64,000 bases of DNA from Candidatus Binatia bacterium. Its GTDB lineage: Bacteria; Desulfobacterota; Binatia; HRBIN30. The stretch covers positions 167,183 through 231,182 of the forward strand of contig BPIR01000004.1 in the NCBI GenBank assembly GCA_026004215.1. Direction: 5' to 3'. The notes under the pieces were generated by a model, which saw only the letters and a list, made by a program, of their open reading frames with translations, was not told the DNA's origin and searched no databases. Shown piece after piece: positions 1 to 9,115 of the stretch (within the stretch, counting starts at the first letter, position 1; every line of letters starts with the position of its first letter). A program made the translations under genes and the position numbers.

Positions 1-1
1 C

Positions 2-1048
2 CGGCTGGGTGTATGGGCTAACGCCGACCTTGCGGATCAATGCGCGCAGGCGCTTGCTTTCGGGGCCGAAGGGATTGGCTTGTGCCGTACGGAGCACATG
101 TTCTTTGGGGAGGGCAAGATTGGCCCCATGCGGCAGATGATTCTGGCGGACAGCGGCGAAGAACGGCGTGCAGCCTTGTCAAAACTTTTGCCGATCCAGC
201 GTGCGGATTTCGAAGCCATCTTTCGTGTCATGCAGGGCAAGCCGGTGACCATCCGCACTTTGGATCCGCCGCTGCACGAGTTCCTTCCTCACGATGAAGA
301 GGGGCAGCGAGCGCTGGCTGCGGAAATGGGGATCCCCTTTGAGCGGGTGCGGGAGCGAGTAGAGGCGCTGCATGAGTTCAACCCGATGTTGGGATTTCGG
401 GGTTGTCGTCTGGGCATCGTGTACCCAGAGATCACCGAAATGCAGGCGCGTGCGATCTTCGAGGCGGCCGCCAATGTGGTGCAAGAGGGGATTCCGGTGT
501 TGCCCGAGGTCATGATCCCTCTGGTGGGCCATCGTAAGGAGCTGGAACTGCAAGCGCGCGTGGTCCGCCGAGTGGCGGAAGAGGTCATGCGCGAGCGGAA
601 GATCAAGCTGCGTTACCATATCGGGACAATGATCGAGGTGCCTCGCGGAGCGATCACGGCAGACGAGATCGCGCAGGAAGCGGAATTTTTCTCTTTTGGT
701 ACCAACGATCTCACCCAAACGACGTTGGGCATGTCGCGTGACGATGCTGGCCGCTTTTTGGTGCGTTATGTGGGTGAATTCGAGATCTATCCGCGCGATC
801 CTTTTCAGTCGCTCGACATTGCCGGGGTGGGCGCTTTGATGCGGATTGCCGTAGAAAAGGGGCGTGCGGTGAATGCCAAGCTCAAGATCGGCATTTGTGG
901 GGAGCACGGTGGCGATCCGGCCACGATCAAGTTTTGCCATGCGTTGGGTTTGGACTACGTGTCGTGTTCTCCATTTCGTGTTGCCATCGCGCGGCTAGCC
1001 GCAGCTCATGCGGCTTTGGCCACTCCTGGGAAGGGTACGGGCGATTGA
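2..1048 (+). CDS. ppdK: Pyruvate, phosphate dikinase, C-terminal part (cut by window edge)
   Basis: The reading frame is already open at base 2 and is the PEP-binding C-terminal barrel of pyruvate, phosphate dikinase, which interconverts pyruvate plus ATP plus phosphate and PEP plus AMP plus PPi in the cytoplasm. Visible signatures are [13 protein letters not shown], the [14 protein letters not shown] segment, [24 protein letters not shown] and [15 protein letters not shown], ending with the catalytic-cysteine motif [12 protein letters not shown]. The combination of LCRTEHMF and DPPLHEF separates it from PEP synthase and enzyme I of the PTS. About 348 residues are present, so the N-terminal nucleotide and histidine domains lie outside the window. 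aroE follows 33 bases later in the same direction and could be co-transcribed. Confidence 0.96.
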   Translation, partial: RLGVWANADLADQCAQALAFGAEGIGLCRTEHMFFGEGKIGPMRQMILADSGEERRAALSKLLPIQRADFEAIFRVMQGKPVTIRTLDPPLHEFLPHDEEGQRALAAEMGIPFERVRERVEALHEFNPMLGFRGCRLGIVYPEITEMQARAIFEAAANVVQEGIPVLPEVMIPLVGHRKELELQARVVRRVAEEVMRERKIKLRYHIGTMIEVPRGAITADEIAQEAEFFSFGTNDLTQTTLGMSRDDAGRFLVRYVGEFEIYPRDPFQSLDIAGVGALMRIAVEKGRAVNAKLKIGICGEHGGDPATIKFCHALGLDYVSCSPFRVAIARLAAAHAALATPGKGTGD

Positions 1049-1081
1049 TTTGAGGGGGCACGGTTTCGGGGTTCCCTCGCG

Positions 1082-1981
1082 ATGACAGCCGCGCGGGCGG
1101 GTGCCAAGTCGCGCCGACCAGAGGCTGGTGTGTGGCCCTTTGTTCGAGGGTCGACACGGGTCGTGGGTATCATCGGGGATCCGGTCGAGCACTCTTTGTC
1201 GCCGTTGATGCACAATGCGGCGTTCGCGGCACTCGGGCTCGACTGGGTGTACGTACCATTTCCGGTACGGGCGGGGGCGCTGCCGGCGGCGGTGCGTGGC
1301 TTGGCGGCGTTAGGAGTCGTCGGTGCGAACGTTACGGTTCCGCACAAGGAAGCTGTGGGCCGTTATGTGGACGAGTTGTCGCCTTTGGCCAAGCGCGTGG
1401 GGGCAGTGAACACGATCGTGTGTCGTAGCGGCCGACTGTACGGAGACAACACCGATGTCTATGGCGTGCGGCAAGCGTTACGGCGGGTAAAGCTCAGGGG
1501 TGCCACGGCTGTGGTTGTGGGTGCTGGGGGAGCGGCGCGAGCGGTGTTGGTGGCGTTGGAGGCGTTGGGTGTCCGACGGGTGCTTCTCGTGAATCGAACT
1601 TTGGAGCGAGCCCGGGTGTTGCGGCGCAAGTTTTCGTCGGGCGGTTTCCACGTGGAGGTGCGGGACTTTTCCGCGCTCGTGGAAGCGCGGTACTTAAAAG
1701 AAGTGCGACTGGTCGTGAACACGACATCTTTAGGGCTTCATGGGGAGCCCTTTCCTGCGGTGGCGTTCGAACTCACTCCGCGTGAGTGTGTCGCGTTCGA
1801 TTTAATTTACGGGCGGTGGACGGACTTCTTGCGTCGGGCGCGGGCTGCTGATCGGAAAACGATCGATGGTTCCGAAATGTTGCTGCACCAAGGTGCGGAG
1901 GCGTTTCGTTTGTGGACCGGTCGGCGGGCCCCACTGGAAGTGATGCGGTCTGCGCTGGCAGGGGTGGAGACGGCTCGCTGA
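1082..1981 (+). CDS. aroE: Shikimate dehydrogenase
   Basis: A 299-residue AroE-type enzyme that reduces 3-dehydroshikimate to shikimate with NADPH in aromatic amino acid synthesis. The substrate-binding domain shows GDPVEHSLSPLMHNAAF and the catalytic-lysine motif NVTVPHKEAV, then GAVNTI and GDNTDVYG. The Rossmann domain has VVVGAGGAARAV and a VNRTLERA strand typical of the NADP site. DLIYGRWTDFL and the DGSEMLLHQGAEAF helix complete the family pattern. The first 25 residues before VVGIIGDP are longer and more basic than usual, so a later start is possible, but ATG 1082 is the only clear one. It follows ppdK by 33 bases, and a long repeat-bearing gene-free stretch comes after it. Confidence 0.95.
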   Translation: MTAARAGAKSRRPEAGVWPFVRGSTRVVGIIGDPVEHSLSPLMHNAAFAALGLDWVYVPFPVRAGALPAAVRGLAALGVVGANVTVPHKEAVGRYVDELSPLAKRVGAVNTIVCRSGRLYGDNTDVYGVRQALRRVKLRGATAVVVGAGGAARAVLVALEALGVRRVLLVNRTLERARVLRRKFSSGGFHVEVRDFSALVEARYLKEVRLVVNTTSLGLHGEPFPAVAFELTPRECVAFDLIYGRWTDFLRRARAADRKTIDGSEMLLHQGAEAFRLWTGRRAPLEVMRSALAGVETAR

Positions 1982-2281
1982 AGCTTAAGCCGGTTTGCAG
2001 CACACCTTGGCCGCGAACTGCGGGTCCGTGGCGGGCGGGGTGCAAGGAGGGCAGGTGGCGTTTTGGACTAGGGCTAGTGTGGGGCATCGCGGGTGAACGT
2101 GACGAGCGAGTTTGCGGCCGCCGCCAGAAGGAGCCTGTTTGTCGTGGCCGTGACGTGGCCGATCCGGGTGGCATCTGGCTTGGGGTGTGCTGCACGCTGC
2201 ACGCAGAGAGTGAGGATGTGATTCGCGCGCAGCACGGGGTTGGGAAATACCGACGTACGCGTCGATCGCGGCTCCACCGCA

Positions 2282-2354
2282 CCCTCACCTCGGCTTTCGC
2301 CCGACCTCTTCCTGGTAGCCGGAGGGGCGACCCTTGCGGCGCCCGAAGCGCTTC
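2282..2354 (+). repeat. GC-rich palindromic repeat, copy 1 (degenerate)
   Basis: A CCCTCACC...CGACCTCTTCC segment is followed about 10 bases later by GGGGCGACCCTTGCGGCGCCC and the perfect palindrome GAAGCGCTTC. The layout matches copies at 2481-2544 and 60735-60858, so this is a second interspersed family distinct from GGACACCCAC. The arms here are the least perfect of the three. Confidence 0.55.
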
Positions 2355-2480
2355 GGTCGACTTTTCCTTCGAACAAGTCCTCTCTCCCTTTTAGGGGAGC
2401 GATAGGGTGGGTGACTGGTTCCGGCCAAATGGCCTCACGCCGCTCACCGCGTACCGCGCGCTGGGTGCCATTGCGTCCCA

Positions 2481-2544
2481 GCCTTACCCGGCCTTCGGCC
2501 GGTCTCTCCCTGCAAGTTGTAGGGGCGACCCTTGTGGCCGCCCC
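2481..2544 (+). repeat. GC-rich palindromic repeat, copy 2
   Basis: CCGGCC-TTC-GGCCGG (2488-2502) is a perfect 6-bp stem with a 3-base loop inside a ...TTACCCGGCC...GGTCTCTCCC context. It is followed by the near-palindrome GGGGCGACC...GGCCGCCCC at 2522-2544. The same two-part layout occurs at 2282-2354 and 60735-60858. Confidence 0.65.
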
Positions 2545-2732
2545 TGCCGCTCCGGGGTGTGTTGTTCCGCAGCATCGCATTCATGATCGTGAGCAGTTTT
2601 CCCACGCAGGTGGTGATGAGGACCGTGGGGGGCTTGTCGGCTTGCTTCAGATGCTGACCGGATGTCCTGTGACGGCGTTGCAGCGCATGGCGCTCCCTAC
2701 AACCATGAAGACGAGCAATCCAGAGCAATCCA

Positions 2733-3110
2733 GGACACCCACCTTTCGTTTTTCGGAGCAATCCGGGACACCCACTTTTCGCGGCCAGGAGAACAATCTG
2801 GGACACCCACTTTTCGCGGCCAGAGCCCAACAATCCAGCAGAACGATCCAGAACGATCTAGGACACCCAACTTTGGTTTTTGGTGCCTGGAGGCAGTGAT
2901 CTGGCAGTGATCTGGGACACCCACTTTTTGCGCTCAGAGGCGAAGACGCAGGATGGTAGGCTCTCGCAATCCGAGGCTCTCGGGGTTTACCTCGCCGGGA
3001 GTTCGGGCGTCGAGTCCCTGCCGTTCTCAACAATCCGGGACACCCACCTTTCGTTTTTGGTACTTGGAGGCAGTGATCTGGCAGTGATCTGGGACACCCA
3101 CTTTTTGCGC
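2733..3110 (+). repeat. GGACACCCAC array, forward, 7 copies
   Basis: Cores start at 2733, 2766, 2801, 2861 (degenerate, GGACACCCAA), 2915, 3038 and 3092, all in the same orientation. Most read GGGACACCC-AC-T(3-5) followed by CGCGG or GCGC, with CAATCC or GATCT just before. GGGACACCC can form a GGG-ACA-CCC mini-hairpin, and a T-tract follows. Spacing is 33-35 bp in the left part and larger in the duplicated right part. Confidence 0.85.
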
Positions 3111-3199
3111 CCAGAGGCGAAGACGCAGGAGGGTAGGCTCTCGCAATCCGAGGCTCTCGGGGTTTACCTCGCCGGGAGTTCGGGCGTCGAGTCCCTGCC
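2861..3199. repeat. Tandem duplication, two 162-bp units at 177-bp offset
   Basis: Bases 2861-3022 and 3038-3199 match almost throughout at a constant offset of 177 (for example AGGCAGTGATCTGGC at 2891 and 3068, and GTCCCTGCC at 3014 and 3191). About 15 bases separate the units. Each carries two GGACACCCAC-type cores. The few mismatches indicate a recent duplication. Confidence 0.9.
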
Positions 3200-3287
3200 A
3201 GTCTTTCTGGAATACCTTCCGGCTCTCTCTATCGGTGGAAAGCCCGCATTCCAACGATCCCTTGCCTCCGCGAAGCCGCCGAACTGC

Positions 3288-3438
3288 AAAAAAGTGGGTG
3301 TCCCGTATTGTTCCGTATTGTTGTCTGCTGCTGTGTGGCCCGTGGGGAACTGGGTTATCGTAGCCTCCGTGGTTTGGCGGAGGACGTTGCTGGCTTGGAA
3401 AGGCCTTTGACGTGAGGATGTGAAAAGTGGGTGTCCTG
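3288..3438 (-). repeat. GTGGGTGTCC array, reverse, 2 copies
   Basis: AAAAAAGTGGGTGTCCCG begins at 3288 and AAAAGTGGGTGTCCTG at 3423. Both are reverse-oriented relative to the array at 2733-3110, so the two arrays converge on a spacer of about 180 bp. A weak relic (GTCGGTGTCCTG) lies near 3529. Confidence 0.8.
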
Positions 3439-4941
3439 TTTTAGGCTTTTTTCGGAAGCAATTGTCGCCGGCATTTCCTTGACTCGGCACCGGGCTTCGA
3501 GGCGTATCCGATGAGTAACCCGTTCCGGTCGGTGTCCTGTTTTGGTGATGGTCGTACCGATCCGTGTCGCCTACCGTTGCTTGCAGTTTTCGCGAATTGC
3601 GGTTCGGGCGCAAGGTGTGAACAAGACAATGGTGGCGGAGGGACGGGAAATCATTGAGGAGCTGCCTGTGCGCGGCGGGAAAGCTGCGTGTAACCTTGGG
3701 CATTTCGGGGGCCGCGGCACGTGCGCGGATCCGGCGCTGGTCTTGCCATTGGTGTCGCTGGACACCGTGAGCCAGGGAAGCTCGGCCAGAGTGTGGCGCG
3801 GCGCGGCCGAGTAGGATCGCAAGAAGGTTGCAAGAGTCGCTGCTGAAGAGCGCCGCGCAGCGCGGGGGCATGGCTGGCACGGATTCGGGCAGAATTGAGT
3901 GCAAGGTTTTTCGAAAGGAAGTTCGCCTGCCGCAAGGGCCGCGGCGTTGTGCGCGGAGGAAAGCACGCCGGAGCGCGGCCCGGCAAGGCAAGATTGACAG
4001 TAACCCCTGCATCGTGCGCTCTACCTGTGATTGCTACCAGTTTGCCGGTGTTTTGGGACGAGCGCTTGGGACCAACTCTGCTGCAGCGGGGACGTGCTGC
4101 TCGGAATCGCAACTTCCTTCACCTGTGCAGCCACCGGTGGCACGTGCGTCAGGAGGCGCACATATGCATTCAGTTGCGGTGGAACCACCAGCCCCGGGCA
4201 CGACGAGCATGCGACGAGCGTGGAGCGCTGCGGCAAGCGGGTCAGGTGCAGGAGTGGCCGGCATGATTGCTTTCCAGCCGGAAATCGCCCCCTCCGGGTT
4301 GGGGGACCACCTGCACTAGTCGCGCCCAGTGGACAGGCGCGATGCCGGCCGCCATTGGGGGAGAAGGCGCGTGGGCGGCTTTTGCTCGGCCCCCGAGCGC
4401 GCGAAGCTGGGCACCTGGTGCTGCTCTCCAAGGCCTCGGTTCGGTATTCCCTTGCGGCGAGTGCTACGCTGGCACGGCAGGGCTGGGGCTGGGGCTGGAA
4501 GAGCGCACCGGCCTTGAATTCTCTCGAACAACGGCTCCCAGTGAATCTCTTGGGGCACTAAGAGCTACGGGCCGCGACCTTGGGTTCGAGGTATTATAGT
4601 TGCCGCTTCTCTCCCCGAGATGCTCTATCAGCACGCCGACTTTTTTGAGGGTCACCTCTCCCAGTGCAAAGAGAGGCCGGCCACGTAGATCGCTCGAGCC
4701 TCTCTGATCTTGCGCTCCCGTTGTCCGGTTGAACGCCGATGGGATGGATTGCAGCCTTCTATCGTGAGTGCGGACGTGCCGTTTGTGTGCCGTGTTCTCT
4801 TACGAGCGGACAGCTTTTTTCGTACGCTTCCCTAGCGAGCAATCCCGGCGTGGTGCAGGACGTTGCGGCCGTCAGAGCAAATCGTCACGGTCGACCCTGT
4901 CTCCGAGGCAATGGAGAAGACTCGGCGTGCGGTGACCATAC

Positions 4942-5175
4942 GGGACATCCACGTTTCGCGGTCCAATGATGGACACCCACCATTTGTCGTCTGCCCGGCG
5001 GTTGCCAGTGCAAACATCATGGACAGCCACGTTTTGTCGTCGGCCAGCCGCTCGGCGGTAAGGAATTCTCAGGGGCGTTGGCTTCTAGCTGGCAATGAAG
5101 TTCCAACGGCCATCGCGAAGAGCGGGCCAGGATGTTTGCGCTTCCAGGCGCCCGTACGGGACACCCACGTTTCGG
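4942..5175 (+). repeat. GGACACCCAC array, forward, 2 exact and 2 degenerate copies
   Basis: GGGACATCCACGTTTCGCGG (4942) and GGACAGCCACGTTTTG (5021) are decayed copies. Exact cores start at 4971 and 5159. All share one orientation. With the reverse array at 6802-6988 they bracket an interval containing a dead transposase. Confidence 0.75.
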
Positions 5176-5945
5176 ACACATGATGACCCCGCGGTACGTT
5201 CGCCTTGGTCTCCTATGTCCGTCTGTCCTCAACTTAAACGGAGAGGGAATTGTTCCTCAGTTCGAGACCGCCCGAGGCTAGGCGGGGCTGTGAGGAGACG
5301 GCGGATGGCATGAGGGTGACCTGGGTGGGCGTTTTACCCCGTGACGGCCTCTCCTCCACTCCGCTGGCAACGAGTGCGAACCCCGTTAGGCCGTTGAGAA
5401 ATCAGGCTTGGGAGGCTGTACGCGACCAATGTAGAGGAGTTGATGGAGGAACAAGACTGAGGAAGGGTAAGGGCGTGGTTGGGGTAGGTGCCGAGCAGCG
5501 GTGCCGGGGCATATTTGGGCGGCAACGACCAAGCTAGCGCGCTCTTTCAGGGGCGCGTTTCGCCCGAAGCTGAACCGATTGTTGGAGCAACGAAGCTTAG
5601 ATCGGCGTGATAGTAAATAGTAAACTGTGTGCTCCGTACTCTGCGAGGACAGGGGCCACCGGAGTGTTTCACTGTAGTGTGCCTCCGCTGGCTGCTGGTG
5701 GGGTTTTCCGAGCGGCTGGGCGCATAGCGGGTCCGTTGCGTGTTGCGTGAGGCTGCGTAAAGAGCCTTTCGGTGGGGGAGTTTTGGGGGCGGGGTATGAG
5801 CGAGGAGGAGGCGCACTGTCTAGGCCGGACGCATATTTCTTGTGGGCCGCTGTCGAAGGTGTTCGTTGGGCTGTTCTGTGTGAAAATGGAAATGGCGCTC
5901 CAGAGCGGTGCTGTGGTGCGGGAAGGAGCTTGGGAGAGTTTTTGG

Positions 5946-6614
5946 GTAGTTGGCCCCGGAGGCCAGGCTGGAAATCCTTGGGGGGGAATTTGCGCTGGCT
6001 CGGTCGCAGGCGGAGAGGCAAGACGGCATTCAACTCGGAGTGGAAATCGCCCACCGATGCGGGCTTCCGCATTGGGCGCATAACGGGTGGATGCACGACT
6101 TGCGCTTAGAAGGCCGAGCGCGGGGTGGATTTGGAGAGCGCAGCGGCGGCGGAGATTCACGCCGCGGACGCTGCCGAGAGTGCCACGGTGCTGTGCACCG
6201 CCACGGTGGCGCAAAAGAGTTTGGGCGGGGCGGGCAGTGAGGGTACGTGGGAGGAGGTGGTCGCGGACAAGGGGTTGCACAAGGCAGAAACGATTGTGCT
6301 ACGGGTGCAGAGATTGGCGCTCCACACGTGCATTGCCCGACCGGGGTGGAGGTGCAGGTCGTTGGCGGTGGGCGTTGCCGGACAAGCCGCAGGGCACGGA
6401 ACGAGGCGATGTATCGCAAGCGCAAGCGAGCGCGCCAGACGGGGGCCGGATGCCCGGGCAGCTTCGCAGCGAGTAGCCGAGCGCAGCTTTGCCCACGTGT
6501 GCCAGAGTGGTGCCACCAGGTGGTTTTGGATTCGAGGTCAATGAGACAGGGCCAAACCTCGCAGCGACCATGCGGGCTTTGTTTGCTCTCGGCACGCTGT
6601 GAGCAATGCACGGG
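5946..6614 (+). pseudogene. Decayed DDE transposase (IS4/IS5-superfamily-like)
   Basis: Translating the + strand in the frame of base 6002 gives NSEWKSPTDAGFRIGRITGG, then an in-frame TAG (6107-6109) where homologues have a Tyr in a YKAEHAVDL-like motif, then DLESAAAAEIHAADAAE, WEEVVADKGLHKAETIV and ERSFAHVCQSGATRWFWIRG (ERSFAHVC at 6479-6502). These are C-terminal landmarks of a common DDE transposase family, in which VADKGYH carries a catalytic Asp and ER.FAHVC follows. A second stop at 6542-6544 and a frame change after it (NLAATMRALFALGTL-like) end the similarity. I could not find the N-terminal half or terminal inverted repeats. Family assignment beyond DDE is from memory. Confidence 0.7.
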
Positions 6615-6801
6615 TTCGGGGGGCCGTCGCCGGCGGGTTTGCATCTCTAGCATCCCTTGTATTTCTGCTTCGCGGGGCGTTCAGGTCACAGCGGTGCTTA
6701 CGCTCAATCTGAAGGGATCGCGGTGAATCAACCCCCCACCAACTGAGCCCCCACGGGCTCTCATCAACCCCCGTCAGCCAACGTTCGACGGCCTTCTTTC
6801 T

Positions 6802-6988
6802 GAGGTGGGTGTCCTGTTTGTCCCCATTTGGTGTTTGCTGGTCTTCTTGAAGTGCCTGTCCGATTTGTGTCTTCGGCGGAGCGGTGCCGGTACCGTTTTC
6901 CCGGGCATCGTATTCGGCCCGGAGGGTTCGATGGCGCCTCGTTGCGTGGGTGTCCTGTTTGTTCTGCGTTGCGTGGGTGTCCTGTTTG
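6802..6988 (-). repeat. GTGGGTGTCC array, reverse, 3 copies
   Basis: Exact cores lie at 6805, 6946 and 6973. The last two share TTGCGTGGGTGTCCTGTTTG and are 27 bp apart, a recent local duplication. The array ends about 210 bp before the start of the small membrane-protein gene. Confidence 0.8.
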
Positions 6989-7201
6989 TTCCTTTGCTGT
7001 TTCCCCTTTGTGTTCAATGCGTTAGGTGACGTAAGGCTGTTCTGTGTGGTAGGCGGAATGTCGTGTTTCGATTTGCTGCCGACCTACAGGGGTTGTAGGT
7101 GCGAGGGACCTTCTTGGTCCGGAATACTGTCCTTGCAGCCCAGACGAGGGTCGGATATGGAAAGCCGCATATTGCCAGCTAGGTTTCAGGAGCCATTGGT
7201 C

Positions 7202-7645
7202 ATGAGCGAGAAGGCAAACCAAGAAAGTGCCATTGGTACGATTATCGGGTGGGGAAGCTTGGGTATTTTTGCCCTGTGGTTCGCTTATCAAGTTGCTTCA
7301 CCGTTGCTTGTGGGCGAGAAGTGGGCAGAAAAACAGAATGACGCCATTGAACTCGTGAAGAACAGTAAGCCCCTAGGCAACGAGACTTTGTATGATATGA
7401 TCCGCGCGTACTCGCTGAAGGCGAAGGAGAACGACTTTTTCGTGGGCGAGTTCAGTTGGAGCGCCATTCAGAAGGATGGTCCCGAGTACGAGGTCACCTT
7501 ACTTTGGACGGAGGGCGACCAAAAAAAGGTTGCGCTTTGGCGCGTGAATTTGGAAAATAAAGAGGTTCGCCCTCAAGGCGAGGCAGCCAGTTTGCCTCAA
7601 CGTCTTGCAGCGGGTCCCCCGAAGAAGGCGCCGGGTGGAAGCTGA
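7202..7645 (+). CDS. Small predicted membrane protein of unknown function
   Basis: I do not recognise this 147-residue protein. ATG 7202 is chosen because AGGAG (7188-7192) sits 9 bases before it; the open frame extends further upstream. Residues about 10-35 (AIGTIIGWGSLGIFALWFAYQV) form one membrane-spanning segment. The rest is hydrophilic, with alternating hydrophobic residues (YEVTLLWTEGDQKKVALWRV) suggesting a small beta-rich domain outside the membrane, and a Pro/Gly/Lys-rich tail. Codon use is coherent, with less extreme GC than the neighbouring spacer, which supports a real gene. It stands alone between repeat arrays ending 6988 and starting 7986. Confidence 0.7.
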   Translation: MSEKANQESAIGTIIGWGSLGIFALWFAYQVASPLLVGEKWAEKQNDAIELVKNSKPLGNETLYDMIRAYSLKAKENDFFVGEFSWSAIQKDGPEYEVTLLWTEGDQKKVALWRVNLENKEVRPQGEAASLPQRLAAGPPKKAPGGS

Positions 7646-9115
7646 GCCCCGTCTGGTGGGCGACTGGCTAAAGAATGCTGGAGCGTCAGCGAATTTGGCC
7701 ACAACGGCCCGAGACCAACGTTAAGTTACCTGATCCGCGAGCCGCCCGGTACCTGCTCTGGGCTACCGGACTTTCGGGTTCGCGGTTCAAACCTTTCGTG
7801 GCAATTACTGCGCGCTAGGCTCGATCAACAGTTTTGCGACTCGCTAGCTGCTGGCGAGAGCATGTGGTAGGCGGTTGGGCAGCACCCCAGTAGCCTCTTG
7901 TACCGGTTTCCTGTTGCTGAGAAAATCGGACCTTCGTTGCCCAACTAACCTCTTGCCATCTCCCTCCGTGCCCACAGGCAGAACTGGGACACCCACTTTT
8001 TCACGGCGGAGTGAGACGTGCGAGATACGGATGCCCGCCTTCCACGGGGCTTTTTTACAACTGCGAGACCATACCGCATACCAATGCGAAAGAGTGCGAA
8101 GTGGTGAAACAGGACACCCACTTTTTCTGGTGGTGAAACAGGACACCCACTTTTTCTGGGGCAACTCGCTGGCAGTGGGACCACGTGGTTTGATCAAAGT
8201 ATGAGGAGACGGATCAACGGGCACGAGTAGTTCAGCGGGTAGTTTTTTAAGAGCTTCTATACGGCCTGAATGAGCCGTTTCTTTCGGATTCCGTGACAAT
8301 TGAAGTCCGTTTTCCTTGGTCGTGCTTGTTCTTTGCACGTGGCCGGGTGTACTCTGGGAGAACAACCCGTCATAGTACCGATGCGAGAGGTTAGGAGGTC
8401 TCTCATGCCCTGAGGCGGCCTACTCCCGCTCTGAGAAATTCTGGCTCTGGAATTATCTTGCTTATGTTTCCCGTGTACGGGCAGGGCGACTTTCGGGAAC
8501 GTAGGTCGCGGGTGGATGTGTTTTGGACACCTTGAGAGGCGAGAGGTGGAGGAGGCAAGTGGCGGCTTACAGGCCGGGGAGACGGTGTTTTCTCCAGCTA
8601 GTGATAAGGCGAGATGCGAGGAAGAGTTCCTCTGCCGTCCCTGATTTGCTTACGGCCCCCCTCTAGCGGGACCGATGAGTTGCTTGAAGGGGTGGAGGGT
8701 TCATGATGTTTCACTGGAACAAACTCGAGCTGTTTTTAGGTGGTAACAACGCGCGGGCCGACCCGCGTGCGGGTTCGAGTAAGAACATTACAAGTTAAGC
8801 GGGTTGATTTCCTTTGGCGACAGTCACGGCGTAACTGCCAAAGGGCTGAGGGATTTGGTCGCTCTTTACATGTTTCATGGGTCTGCAAGGGTTTAGGTCG
8901 TTGATTCGATAAGCCATGCAGGGCGGAAAAAAGCGAGAGGGGGCAGGAAATGTTTTAAGGATGAAGGGAGACGGCCAATCTCCGATGGGTTTAACCTGGC
9001 CTTTGGGCTGGGTGAGTTTCGGACACGTTCCTGCATGCGTCCACGACATATTTGGTGCCGAGTCTTCCTGAACGCCGAGTACGGCGATCGCGGCTTGTAA
9101 TAAAGGGTGATCGCG
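7646..9115. other. 1.5-kb noncoding stretch with one repeat array
   Basis: Apart from the forward array at 7986-8159, no gene or RNA is recognisable. Bases about 8200-9100 are AT-richer than the rest, have frequent stops in all frames and hold nothing I can name. AAAGGG (9102-9107) upstream of ATG 9116 is the likely ribosome site of the next gene. Confidence 0.6.
7986..8159 (+). repeat. GGACACCCAC array, forward, 3 copies with a perfect 29-bp tandem
   Basis: Cores start at 7987, 8112 and 8141. Bases 8102-8130 and 8131-8159 are identical 29-bp units, each with TGGTGAAACA before the core and TTTTTCTGG after it, which is direct evidence that the array grows by local duplication. Confidence 0.88.

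Larger units (their letters stand above)
1982..7201. other. 5.2-kb gene-poor region with repeat arrays and a transposase remnant
   Basis: No intact gene is convincing here. Long open frames exist on both strands but have arginine-, proline- and serine-rich compositions typical of noncoding GC-rich DNA. Content in order: palindromic GC-rich repeats (2282-2544), a forward GGACACCCAC array with an internal 162-bp duplication (2733-3199), a reverse pair (3288-3438), about 1.5 kb in which I see nothing (3439-4941), a degenerate forward array (4942-5175), a decayed DDE transposase (about 5946-6614) and a reverse array (6802-6988). Confidence 0.7.

Noticed and set aside
2240..2899. 219-codon + frame in the first intergenic region
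   Set aside because: It runs through palindromic and GGACACCCAC repeats, repeats its own peptide (S/R-GTPTFR) because of them, and has no protein-like composition.
2914..2933. GGGACACCCACTTTTT as an intrinsic terminator
   Set aside because: The only stem is 3 bp (GGG/CCC) and copies occur in either orientation relative to adjacent genes, and in multi-copy clusters.
2733..3110. Repeat arrays as a CRISPR array
   Set aside because: Conserved part is only about 10-18 bases, spacing is irregular (29 to over 100 bp), spacers are themselves repeated, and no cas genes are present.
5386..6096. 236-codon minus-strand frame
   Set aside because: Arg/Pro/Ser-rich antisense of the decayed transposase region; no recognisable domain.
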